NCBI RefSeq assembly: GCF_000143415.4
Contig: NW_003314381.1
Location: 62,001 to 126,000, forward strand
DNA length: 64,000 nt
Direction of reading: 5' to 3'
Source: Selaginella moellendorffii
Taxonomy: Eukaryota; Streptophyta; Lycopodiopsida; Selaginellales; Selaginellaceae
Shown here: positions 13,232 through 23,422 of the stretch, piece after piece
How positions within the stretch are numbered: position 1 is the stretch's first letter
Layout: each line of letters begins with the position of its first letter
Notes under the pieces: generated by a model
Told to the model about the DNA's origin: nothing
Databases searched by the model: none
Seen by the model: only the letters and a program-made list of their open reading frames with translations
Made by a program: the position numbers and the translations under genes

Positions 13232-13247
13232 CAAGAGGAAGGGATAA
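13232..13247 (+). other. Polypurine tract of gypsy element B
   Basis: AAGAGGAAGGGATAA directly before the 3' LTR, the expected second-strand primer of an LTR retrotransposon. The complementary strand next to 628 shows the equivalent tract of element A (GATGAGGGGATGAT). Confidence 0.7.
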
Positions 13248-13423
13248 TATGAAATTCAAATGTACGGTTACGATGCCATATACTAATATTAACATAATGG
13301 GATTTTGGTAGCTATTAGATTAGTTTTAATCCAGACCATTCGCTCTAGTATATAAGCTAGGGTTTTTAGGCTAATTGATATGCACATTTTTTGTATTCTC
13401 TTTCCATATTCCATGCACTCACA
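13248..13423 (+). repeat. 3' LTR of gypsy element B
   Basis: 176 bp, begins TATGAAATTC (decayed TGTGA) and ends CTCACA, followed by AGTT, which matches the 4 bp before the 5' LTR. Confidence 0.8.
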
Positions 13424-13494
13424 AGTTAAGAATTAAAATAATTAAAATATATAATTATTTATAATTAATTTATTCATTTTAATTTAAATTATAA

Positions 13495-14045
13495 CTTTGA
13501 GTTTGAGGTGTATAACTATAGTTTAATATACTATTATTAGCATAATGGAATTTTATAGCCTTTACTTGCTTCTATATATAAGATAGAGTTTTGTATTATT
13601 TTAATATGTACAAATGAGTAGTAGTTATGATTGTGTTTAAATATATATACTTAGTTTAGATAAATTTAATTAGCTTTTTTCAAATTTTTTATTTTATTTT
13701 CTTCTTTATTTTATTTAACAGTATACTCCTCCTTTCTTCTCCTCCTCTAGTTTTAAAGTAGCAATTGATATGTGTTTGTCACTAAATAATTAGACTCATT
13801 TGAATATAATGTTCATGGCATATAATGTACCAAATTTCTTCCATGGAAATCCTAATTATTAATTTAGTCATTTTGTGATAATTGACACCTATCATTTTCA
13901 GGATACTACTTAGTGTTTACATAAGTTTTTCATATATTTCCAAGGGATAACATTGTAGTACTTTTGCAAATTTGAGCCTTCTCCCAAATGTCTTCAAGTG
14001 CGCATTTAAACATGCCAATGACTATGACAATGCATACTTTTGGCT
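13495..14045 (+). mobile_element. 5' relic of the same gypsy family
   Basis: 13495-13620 resembles the LTR of elements A and B (GTGTATAACTATAG, TATATATAAG and ATATGTACA in the same order). It is followed by a stretch paralleling the leader and gag start of element B: compare the text near 13885-14030 (GATACTACTTAGTGTTTACA; AATGTCTTCAAGTGCGCATT) with 7738-7890. It stops abruptly near 14045, where 4CL-like relic sequence starts. It is a truncated, old copy. Confidence 0.65.
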
Positions 14046-14049
14046 TCAT

Positions 14050-14270
14050 GGTTCACTGCTAGAATCCCAACCCAGCTAAATCAAGCTTCTCCACTGGCAC
14101 TTGGGTCCTGCCCTGAGCCTTAAAGTGACAAGAACTTGACAAGTTAGAACCAGAACTAAAGAAATTCTTGGCAACTGTCATGAATATGAAAAGCAACCAA
14201 GATTAGTATGAAAATCTGTAACATAATCCTATGAGCCAAGAAAGAAAAATCAAAGAAGAACTCTAGATTG
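14050..14270 (-). pseudogene. Relic of a third 4CL-like gene (exon 2 edge and intron 1)
   Basis: This stretch aligns, with many substitutions and small gaps, to the start of exon 2 and to intron 1 of the two larger ligase copies. Shared words in order are AGCTTCTCCACTGGCAC, GTGACAAGAACTTG, AAAGAAATTCTTGG and GAGCCAAG, found in copy 2 between about 24868 and 25080. It is non-functional and shows that the family was once present a third time in the same orientation. Confidence 0.65.
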
Positions 14271-14514
14271 ATGCCAAATAATGGAGACAAGTCTTTTTGA
14301 GCCACTACAGTTAATTAGCTATAGAAATATGCTAAGGGGAGGATATGCACCAAGAGGTTTAGCAAATCACTGGGATGAACATGTTTCACAAACATACAGA
14401 CCATATTTCTAGACTTTTTTGGCATGGACTCAAACCCACTTTCACCCTCTAGGCATGACTACATACTAGTCTTATGAGTATTGTGACAGTGTCCATTTGT
14501 AAACCAGCCCTTGT

Positions 14515-14864
14515 AAGCTAGATGATGTCTAGCTTGATGGTGCGGCAACTAAGGTAACACCATCTGGAGCACACCACGCTGTTGTATTAATGCTGAAAAA
14601 GAGACACCATAGTTGAACACATCCAATCCAAGGCTACTGAACTCTCTCCATTTTCCATGTATCATTTTGACGTTGAAAGCGTATACATTTCCAACGACGT
14701 ATTCCCCACAAAATGTGCTTATCTGGAGGCAAAGTCCTCTTTTCTCTGTCCATGTTATTGAATAAGTGCAGAGCCACCAAACCAAGCATTTAGATGTTTC
14801 ACGATACAGCACTTCATTGTGTCTCGCCGTAGCATGTCTTGTGTGGGAAGAATTTTACCTATAG
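14515..14864 (-). repeat. Downstream flank shared by both ligase copies
   Basis: The sequence after the copy 1 gene matches the sequence after copy 2 (about 23805-24182), including GGCAACTAAGGTAACACCAT in one and CAGCAACTAAGGTAACACC in the other, so the duplication unit extends beyond the coding region. From 14271 to 14514 I see nothing recognisable. Confidence 0.75.
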
Positions 14865-16833
14865 TCACAACTTGGAGCGGGAGCGAGTAACTTGGAGCAG
14901 ATCCTTGCAAAGAATTTTCCCTGTTGCTGACTTTGGAATCGAGGGTACGAAAGTCACTGCCCGGATCCTCTTATAAGAAGCGACCTGGGATGAAAAGGCA
15001 AGAATAAAGATCACTGGAGAAAGAAACTGTGCTTTTTACCTGTCTCGCAATGAAATCCATAACTTCGTCTTTCGAGAGCGATTTTCCTTCTTCGCCGGAT
15101 CCACGAACAACGCAGGCGAGAGGAATCTCACCAGCATCATCATCCGGGTACCTGGAAGAATATTTAAAACACGACGTTGGCAAAAGATAAATGTGGTGTC
15201 TGCTTACGGAATAACGGCTGCGTCGGCAATGCCTGGATGAGCGAGAAGAAGAGCTTCCAGTTCCGCAGGAGCAACCCTTTGTACTTGATGAGTTCCTTGA
15301 GCCTGTCGACGATGAAGAGAAAGCCATCGTCGTCGAAGTAGCCAATGTCTCCGGTGTGGAGCCAGCCCTCTGGATCGATGGTGGCGGCGGTGGCGGCAGG
15401 ATTGTTGAGGTAGCTTTGCATGATGCAAGGGCCTCGCAGACAGACCTCGCCTCGAGAGTATGGAGGCAGTGTCTTTCCCGCATCCACGTCCATGACTTTG
15501 GCTTCGTGGTTCGCTGCTAGAAGCCCGGCCGAGCCGAATGGAGCTTCTCCAGCACCAAGACCAGTTGTCTCAGTCATGCCGTAAGCCTTGAGTGACAAGA
15601 ACTTGAAAGTTAGAACCAAAACCAAAGAAAATTCCGGGACAACTCTGATGAAAGTCATGCAAAAGTTCTAAGAACCAAAGAAATTCTCCGATGAACATGA
15701 AAAGCTAACCAAAATCATGCAAAAGGTCTATGAGCCAAGCAAGGAAAATCGAACAAGAAGACCGTGAAGAACTAAGAGCGTACCTGACTAAACTCTTGGA
15801 TTTGTGGAAACTTTGCTAGAAATGCTTCCAAAGTCTCCTTGGCCAGTGGAGCAGCGCCCGACCCGGCCTTCCTCAAAGAAGATAGATCGTAGTTTCCCAC
15901 CGCTGGGTGCTTGAGGAGCGCGACCACGATCGGCGGCACCATGGGCAGATTGGTGATCTTGAATCGCTGGATGCACTGGAGCATGTGGAGGAGGTCGAAT
16001 TTCCTGACCACCACCATCGTCACGGCGAGATAGATCATCATGCAGCCGCTATAGATGAGCCCGGCGATGTGGAAGAGCGGCAAAAGGATGAAGGTCACAA
16101 CCTTGTCATCGTTGTCCCTGGGCTTAGAGGCGAGGATCGAGACCGCGGCGATGAGATTTCCATGAGAGAGCACCACGCCTTTGCTCGGCCCCGTGGTCCC
16201 CGACGAGTAGAGCAGCGCCGCTGGATCGCCCTGCCGGATTCTCACCGCGCTAGGGAATTTGCTCTCATCCACGGCAAGGAGGCTCTCGAATCGCACGAAG
16301 CGTGGATGATCCCGGAAGAATTTGGCGCCGACATTCTCCCCGTCGAGGATCACCGTGGGGAAACCCTGCCCGTTCTTCCCGATCTTGGCGACCAGGTCCG
16401 GCATCGTCACGACAAATCCCGCCCTGGAATCTCGCATCTGGCGCTCGATCTCGGCAGCGGTGTTGGCCGGATTGGCCGTGGTCGCGACGGCGCCGATGGA
16501 GAGAACGGCGGCGAAGAGGATCGGGAAATACACCGTGTTGCCGAGCAACAGGAGGACGACATCACCTTGGGAGACTCCGAGAATCGATGAGAGGCCCGAC
16601 GCCACGGATTTGGCGAGGCGCTGGAAATCGCCGCAGTGGATCGTGAAGCCGGTGGTGGAATCGACGAGCAGCGGAGACGAGGAGTTGGATGGATCGGCGA
16701 GAGGGCCCGAGAAGAGCAATGCTGGGAGGTTGTGATGCGTCTGGAGTGGAATCGGGACTGGAGGGAACAAGCTGCGATAGATCCCGTCCTCTCCATGGCC
16801 GCCTTTTGCTGGATTCACCTCTGCCATAACCAT
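14865..16833 (-). pseudogene. 4CL-like acyl-CoA ligase, copy 1, frameshifted
   Basis: Same four-exon structure as the intact copy at 24183-26161: exons 15784-16833, 15208-15586, 15040-15151 and 14865-14984. Exon 1 is open and keeps the AMP-binding P-loop [13 protein letters not shown]; exon 2 starts AYGMTETTG and keeps [15 protein letters not shown]. Near 15275, 7 bp present in copy 2 are missing, so the frame shifts directly after KELIKYKG and the C-terminal domain with the catalytic Lys (in exon 4, PKSATGK) cannot be read. The lost frame still encodes the end SRSKL. A 3-bp deletion earlier in exon 2 (GLGAGEAP against GLGASGEAP) is harmless. The short product, if any, would lack acyl transfer activity. 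Introns are 197, 56 and 55 bp. Confidence 0.85.
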
Positions 16834-17109
16834 AGCCGGGAAAATAGGGATTATGGAGCTGGTACGGCTCAAGCTCGCGCTGTGGCGCTGTTCTCGCGCG
16901 ATCGGCAAGAACGCGAGCGCAAGAGATCATCTTGCATTTTGTTTTGGTGTCTAGAAGATTTCAAGCTGTGATCTTTTGCGCTTGCCCTTCCTACGCGTCT
17001 TCAAGATCTTGGATGATTGTCGCTTGCATCGCGTTTGTGATGTGGATCTGACGACGGAGTTCCATGCATGTTATGTACTCGACGAGATGCGAGGTGGCGG
17101 CCTTTTTTG
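16834..17109. other. 5' flank of ligase copy 1
   Basis: About 16850-16975 matches the upstream flank of copy 2 (26210-26345), including AAGCTCGCGCTGTGGCGCTG, so the duplication also carried the promoter side. The plus-strand splice-like site present in copy 2 (CAACAG/GTACT) is deleted here. The rest I cannot assign. Confidence 0.6.
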
Positions 17110-18061
17110 CGAGGATGGCACGTTTCTTTGGTTCAGTCAATCGGAACTCCGCTTAGGCAGGGCAAGTCTTGAGGGGGTGTGTGTCACTGTTTCTATCTCT
17201 GTGGCACAAACCAAACCGGGTATTGCGGGAGCTTGTCGCGCCGTCCCAGCTTGACCAGGACGTTGTGGGCCACAGTTGACGTAGAAAGTTGATCGTAGAT
17301 ATCTGGGCCAAATATCGCTGTTGGATCGTGGTATTTTGTGAGGTGTTCCCTTCGCTGGATCCAGGCTGCGAGGAACCATAGCTCCAGTTCTTCTTCAAGG
17401 GCTTTGGAGGTATTCCTTGGAGGTCCAGGATGAAGCTTGTCGTCCACCTGTCCACTGCGTGCCACCATCCCTTGCCCTGTTGTTGTGTGAGTTGTTGAGA
17501 GTCGATGATTGCTTGGTCCGCGAGCTTGCCATGCGGGAGAAAATGGCTCTTACGTAGATATTGGATCATTTGTCACCATGCCATGTTCTCGAGGGGGAGG
17601 AGGCCAGCCTCCATGAACATAATTGGGAGTGCTACGTTTGTTGAGATACCAAGCTCGTCGGAGGTGAAAGTCGTGGCAATAGTTTCCATCTGAGCCCACT
17701 GCTTCTGTCGCCCTTGAGCTGCTCATGAAAATGATATAAAAGTGTCTGTTCCCATAACTTAATGTGTGCCTCAGCACCATACAAGGCCACTGTGGTGATT
17801 TGTTTTGAAAAAATAAATCTTCACGTCCCAGCAGGTCATCCGTGCTCTTTGACAGTCGAATTGCATGGCTCTCTTTGCAGTTCGCCTATGTGCTTGGATG
17901 CTTTGGTTATGTGAATAATATGTACTCATCCACTGCTTCAATTTTCTTGCCATCGTACCAGAATTTGCTTGTCTGGTCTGGGCAAAGACCATTACCTTTG
18001 TCTTTCCAAGGTTGATTCGCAGGCAGAAACGGTAAAGTGTGTCCAGAGCTGGCTTGCGGTT
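17110..18061 (-). mobile_element. LINE ORF2 remains, 3' part
   Basis: Minus-strand remains of a non-LTR retrotransposon reverse transcriptase after its catalytic core: 18061-17771 reads PALDTLYRFCLRINLGKTK and KVMVFAQTR, typical of LINE RT, and 17570-17150 reads a C-terminal region with Cys/His spacing (LCHRDRNSDTHPLKTCPA) like the LINE zinc knuckle. Frames are broken. The left boundary is uncertain. The 5' part continues at 22328, beyond the inserted copia element. Confidence 0.7.
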
Positions 18062-18245
18062 TGTTATGAAATGGGGACACCCAGCCTTGTGAGCGCAGCA
18101 GCGCTCCATGCTGGGTCCACCTTTATTGCGGAAGACGGATCAAGAACAGAATGTGTCAGGCGTGATCACCTACAGAACCTAAACGGATGTGTCCCTTCTG
18201 CTGACGTGGCATCCCAGCTTGAGATTGCGGCTTAAGTCCTCAACA
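18062..18245 (-). repeat. 3' LTR of the copia element
   Basis: 184 bp, identical to 22144-22327 on direct reading; termini TGTT and AACA. Confidence 0.92.
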
Positions 18246-21200
18246 CTCCCACTCGAGCTAAGCTGGGATCAGCCTCGAGCAACTGCACACCAAGAGCTTG
18301 GACATGCTTGGAGAATGCAGCTAGGGGCAGAGCTTTTGTGAAAACATCTGCCACCTGATCTCCCGTCGCACAATACACTAGCTCCATTGTCTCCATGGCA
18401 ACCTGCTCACGAATAAAATGAAACTGTACCTGTATGTGCTTGGTACTCCGTGATACTGCTCCCACTGCATAGGCTATGTCTGGCCTCGTACACACCATCA
18501 GGTACACTAAACTTCCCACCATCTGCCTATATGGGATCCGCTTCATATGTTCCTCCATAGGTGTGGTTGCTGGGTTCAGCTCACTGAGTTGAAACCTCTG
18601 AAGCACGTCCAGAATGTACTTCTTCTGAGACATCTGAATCACTCCCTTCCTCCTGTCTCGGAAGATCTGAATGCCAAGGCAGTAGTGAAGAGGTCCCATG
18701 TCAACCATCTTGAATCGGCACCCCAAATCCAGCTTCAACTGCTTCATGGTAGCACCTTCACTTGAGAAAAGGATGCAGTCATCCACATAGAGAGCTATCA
18801 TGGCTCGAAATTCTCCCACTCACTTCAAGTACACGTTACTGTCAGCTGAAGTCTTGGAGAACCCCAAACCCAAGAGATAAGCGTCCATTTTCTCGTACCA
18901 GGCCCTGGGTGCTTGTTTAAGGCCATATAAAGCCTTCTTCAACCGGCACACTAAATGTTCCTTCCCTGGAACAACAAAGCCCTCTGGTTGCGAGATAAAG
19001 ACCTCCTCATGTAGATCTCCATTCAGAAAAGCTGTGGTGACGTCCATCTGCTCGACTTCCAAGTTTTCTTGAGCAGCAATGTTCAGCAACATCCTGATCG
19101 ATGCATGTTTCACCACTGGTGAAAATGTTTCTGCAAAGTCCACTCCTTCTACTTGAGAAAATCCTCGAGCTACAAATCTGGCCTTGTAACGATCAATAGA
19201 GCCATCTGGCTTATACTTGATCCGGAACAGCCACTTTGTACTCACGATTCTTCTGCCTGTAGGAAGCTCCACCAAGTCCCACGTTTCATTTTCCATCAGA
19301 GATTGATACTCTAGGAAAATTGCATGCTGCCACTCTGCTGCATTTGGACCAGCCAAGGCTTCTTGCAAGGTCTTGGGTACTGTGGCTTCTGCTTGGTGAA
19401 AGAGTGCTAGAAAGTCGAGTTCCATGTCCTCAGAAGGAACTTCCTCCTGCTGCTGGGACGGTGAGCTTGCAGCATAATAAAATGCTGCTGAGGTTACTGG
19501 AGGTGGCTCAGATGCACTGCGATCACGAGCTGCTCTGGCTTCAACTCTAGAAGCCTCAAGAGCCTGCTTTAATGCCACATCCTCTCTGTACTGCTGTCCT
19601 TGTTCAGTCAAGACACGAACACGACTGGATCTACGAGGTGCTGCTGCTTCCTGCTGCTGGCTGCTTTCCTGCTGCTGGCTGCTCTCACTAGAGCTGCCTT
19701 CCTCGAAATTGAGAGAAGGTGAGAGATCTGAGACACTCCTTGGAAGAGTTCGGCCTGCCCTGGGAGGAACTTGAGCCACGACTCCACCTCCACCTGTAGC
19801 TGCTCCGCCTGAGTGTGCACGCTGCCGTCGAGAGGCATCTTCCTCCTCGCTGTCGCTATCCTCAATTAGGGTTTGCTCACCACTAATGAGTAACGGCATC
19901 TGCTGCGAGGTGGTTGCTAGCTGGTTCTTGGTGTTGTACATCTTAGACTCGTCGAAGATGACATTCCTGCTCGTGATCACCTTCCTGGTGTTCAGGTTGA
20001 AGAGCTTGTAACCCTTCATCTTGCTGGCATAGCCAAGGAGAATGCACTTCTCACTTCTACTGTCCAGCTTCTTGGGCTCGTCCTTGAGTGCATAAGCTAC
20101 ACACCCAAAGATCCTGAGATGGCTCACGTCTGGTGCCTTCCCATACCACACCTCATAAGGTGTTCGTCCCTTGACAGCAGAAGTAATCAGCCTATTCCTC
20201 AAGTAGGCTGCTGTCTTCACAGCATCACACCAAAAGAAATTTGGCATGCCTGTCTTGCAAGATCGCTCGTGCCATCTCCACAAGAGTTCGGTTCATCCTC
20301 TCAGCCACGCCATTTTGCTCAGGAGTTGAAGGCACTGAAAGTTGCCGCTTAATTCCAGCTTGCTCACAGAACTCCTTAAAGGCGTTAGAGGTGAACTCTC
20401 CACCACCATCACTTCTCAGCATCTTGATTTTTCTGCTTGTCTCAAGCTCCGCTTGCAGCTTGTAGACCTTGAAAGCTTCAAAGGCCTCTGACTTGTGCAG
20501 CAAAAACTTCACTGCTACCATCCTTGAAAAATCGTCGATGAATGTGACAAAGTATTTCTTCTTTGTCCTTGACATGGTCTGCATTGGGCCACATAGATCA
20601 GAGTGTACCAGCTCCAGGACATCCTTCCCTCTTTCACTTACACCTGAGCGAAATGGAAGGCGATGCTGCTTACTGAGGACACAAGGCTCACAAAATCCAG
20701 CTGATGATGGAGCAATGTTCAGTCCTCGGACAAGTTGTCCTCTTGCTAGCTGCTGTACTCTCTTGATGGAAGAGTGGCCTAATCTTCTGTGCCAAGTGTC
20801 TAGTGTAGCTGGTTTGTCTTCCACGCTGCTACTGAGCATTAACCTCTCAGGATACACCACTTCAGCATTCAGGCATGTCGGCGTCCCGATGCTAGCTCAT
20901 AGCCTTCTCGTGAGATGGTGCACCTTTTCTCGTTAAAGTCAATCTTGCAGCTTGCGTCTGCTATCTTCCCCACTGAGAAAAGAGTCTTCTTGACACCAGG
21001 CACATAGTAGACATTGCTCACGTCCACTTTCTGACCATTGGCAAGTTTCACCTTGATTGTCCCAACTCCTTGCACACTGTGCGAGTAATCGTCACCAAGG
21101 TAAATCCTCTTGTCGTCTGGAACTGGTCTCAGCTTGCCAAACAGCTCTCTGATGTATGTCATGTGCCTGTTTGCTCCTGAGTCCACCCAGATTACTTCTG

Positions 21201-22108
21201 CTTTCAACAGACCATGTTTTGTCACCTGCTGATCCTCTAACGAAGCCATGAACAGACTGCCATGCTCGTCATCTGAATCAGCTGCTGCAAAGTTAGCCAC
21301 TTGCTTGCCTTTGTCTCGCTTTCTAGCTTCCTTGGCTTTCTTTGCTTCTTCATTGGTGCAGTCTCTTGCCCAATGACCAGGTTTCTTGCAAATGTTGCAA
21401 AGGCCGTCGTTTTTCTTCTTCTTCTTCTTGGACTTGCTCCCACTGGTTCCATCAGTCCCTGGAGAATTCACTGGGCCCAACCTGTCCCACACTGTTGCAG
21501 ATCGCTTGCCCTTTGAAGATTGACCAGCAAATAGCGCTTGATCTTGAGATCCAACTCCCTCATTGGTCTCCATCAAGTTCTCTGCTGACTTCAACTGAAG
21601 GACCATTTCGTCAAATTTCTTTGACGAGTGAGTAGTCGCTGTTGTCAGAAGATACTTCGCCACGCCTTTGATGACAACCGACTTGAGCTTCGGTTCACTC
21701 ACTGGTGTCTTCGTGATGCGTGCGATCTGGCTTGCTACCTTCCTCAACCTTCCAACAAAGGCTTGAATGGACTCACCTTCATGCTGTCTTACAGAACCGA
21801 GTTCTGTCTCTAAGTCCAGCAATGTGGTCTCATTCTCCTTTCCGAGGGTTGCTTTCAGGTTTTCCCAGTTCTCGTGCGCAGTCTTCGTGATGTCGAGATG
21901 GCAACTGAACACCTTGGCCTCTGCCTAGAATGCCCAAGGCCTTGATGTTCTTTCCATCCCACTCTTTGCGGTCAGCCTTGTCCGTTGTGGGAGGGCGCGT
22001 CCAGGAACCGTCGACCACTGGCCACAGCTCCTTCTACTCGAGTTGCTCCTGCCATCCGCTGAAATCCTTGCCATCAAAGATCTCTATGGCGTCGCGCACA
22101 CTCCCCAT
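18232..22108 (-). pseudogene. copia gag-pol polyprotein, disrupted
   Basis: The product would start at ATG 22108. Seen in order: gag; zinc knuckle CNICKKPGHWARDC near 21400; protease VDSGANRHMT near 21185; GAG-pre-integrase WHRRLGH near 20795; integrase core with HSDLCGPM, DDFSR and TPEQNGVAERMNRT; RT with YKARFVARGF, MDVTTAFLNGDL and YVDD near 18790; and a shortened RNase H ending YCATGDQVADVFTKALP. Damage: stop TAG at 22034-22036, frameshifts near 21925, 20875 and 20253, stop TGA at 18820-18822 just before YVDD, and a gap of about 100 residues in RNase H between VGAVSRS and TKHIQVQFHF (near 18450) that removes most catalytic acids. It cannot move on its own. Confidence 0.9.
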
Positions 22109-22143
22109 CTTCAGGATCGTTCTTCACACGCGCTCTGATACCA

Positions 22144-22327
22144 TGTTATGAAATGGGGACACCCAGCCTTGTGAGCGCAGCAGCGCTCCATGCTGGGTCC
22201 ACCTTTATTGCGGAAGACGGATCAAGAACAGAATGTGTCAGGCGTGATCACCTACAGAACCTAAACGGATGTGTCCCTTCTGCTGACGTGGCATCCCAGC
22301 TTGAGATTGCGGCTTAAGTCCTCAACA
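22144..22327 (-). repeat. 5' LTR of the copia element
   Basis: 184 bp, identical to 18062-18245, adjoining the primer site at 22132-22143. Confidence 0.92.
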
Positions 22328-22936
22328 GTTCTTGCTAGCAGCATCCTGTCACCGGCGTATAGCAGGAGGTAGAGTAGCATGCTAGCGAGTTGGATGGTTG
22401 AAAGCTCTTCATCGCTATCCTCCATCAGCTTTTCCAAACCATCCATGAATATGCCAAAAAAAAAGTGTGGGTGAACTTCAGTGTGACATGAGATTTGCGC
22501 TTGGCCTTGGACGTCGGCTTTGACATTCGTATAGAGCTGTTGTATGACTTTGATCAGCGTGCAGGGGGACTGAAGCTCGACGAGGTGTTGGAAGAGCTTT
22601 GTTCGTAGCACCATGTCGAAGGCTTTGGTGATGTCGACAAAGCAACTGTACACCGCTCCATTTCTCCAACTTCAGCCTGTCCATCATGATCCGGAGAGTC
22701 ACGAAGTGGTTGATACAGGAAAAGTGTGGGCGAAATCCTGCATGGCCTGCCTTCTTGCTCCACTGGACGAGGTGTTTCTCCATGAGCCGTGCAAAGAGCT
22801 TAGTGAAGATTGTTGACACCATGGTCGTTCCGTAGTTTCCAGGCTGTGTTGGATCCCCTTGTTTGTAGATCGGGATGTCATGATTCACATTCCAGCTCGT
22901 TGGGAAGCCATCATGGATGATGTTGTTGAAGATTGA

Positions 22937-23062
22937 AACTTCAACCGGGAACAAGCCCAACAAGTCTGACACAACCCACACCAAGCATACAAAATCTTCA
23001 AGAAGAAGAAAGTGCCAGTCCTTGTTGACAAAGTAGAGATCTAGATCCAACACATTCAACAA
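22937..23062 (-). repeat. Inverted repeat arm 1 inside the LINE
   Basis: On minus this arm encodes LDLYFVNKDWHFLLLEDFV and continues to LFPVEVSI. The plus strand at 23300-23422 encodes the parallel NLYFINEDWCSFLFKNFI to LFLVEISI. The arms match over about 120 bp with moderate divergence and flank about 240 bp. Confidence 0.75.
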
Positions 23063-23299
23063 ACTTAGGAATCTGCCAGCAGAGGAATGTGACATCCCAC
23101 TAGCCTACTACAGACAAATCAAAGAAGTGATCAACACCTGCAAGGACCCTCATGAGGCATTGCATATTCAGCGTTTGGAGGAGTTTCGCTGTGAAGCCTT
23201 TTTGCTGCGGCAGATGGTTGATTGCTTCTTTGATTTGTTCCTAAGTAGAAGGTCAGTGGGATGTCATATTGGATCTCCTCTACTGGCATATTAGTTCGT

Positions 23300-23422
23300 A
23301 CAGTTGTTGAATGCAAATCTCTACTTCATCAATGAGGACTGGTGCTCTTTTCTTTTCAAAAATTTTATATGCATGATGTGGGTCGTGTCAAACTTGCCAA
23401 GCTTGTTCCTGGTTGAAATTTC
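23300..23422 (+). repeat. Inverted repeat arm 2 inside the LINE
   Basis: Plus-strand counterpart of 22937-23062, opposite to the direction of the LINE, placed between its endonuclease and reverse transcriptase parts. Confidence 0.75.

Larger units (their letters stand above)
7090..13423 (+). mobile_element. Ty3/gypsy LTR retrotransposon B with nested insertions
   Basis: A plus-strand element with LTRs at 7090-7265 and 13248-13423, each 176 bp. The 5' LTR has matching inverted ends TGTGA and TCACA. The 4 bp before it (AGTT, 7086-7089) recur directly after the 3' LTR (13424-13427), a likely target-site duplication. A purine tract, AAGAGGAAGGGATAA, lies just before the 3' LTR. The reading runs through a reduced gag, RT, RNase H and integrase to about 11060, is interrupted by about 1.9 kb of unrelated DNA that includes the TRIM at 12236-12818, and resumes near 13000 with the end of the integrase region (WKGPYQ). 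All genes are broken. Confidence 0.85.
18062..22327 (-). mobile_element. Ty1/copia LTR retrotransposon, recent but defective
   Basis: 4266 bp with two 184-bp LTRs (18062-18245 and 22144-22327) that I read as identical base for base, both TGTT...AACA. On the minus strand the 5' LTR is followed immediately by TGGTATCAGAGC (plus 22132-22143), the tRNA-Met primer site, and the 3' LTR is preceded by the purine tract GAGTGGGAG. Order is gag, protease, integrase, RT, RNase H, which marks Ty1/copia. It sits inside the LINE remains. The flanks share only GTT (18059-18061 and 22328-22330), so I see no normal 5-bp target duplication. Confidence 0.92.

Noticed and set aside
15907-16590. Long plus-strand reading frame of 227 codons opposite ligase copy 1, seen again at 25244-25927
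   Set aside because: Exact antisense shadow of the conserved ligase exon 1. Its conservation follows from the sense gene, and the His/Arg/Asp-rich translation fits no protein.
19320-21813. Several plus-strand frames of 70-100 codons across the copia element
   Set aside because: All lie opposite recognised gag, protease, integrase and RT coding on minus.
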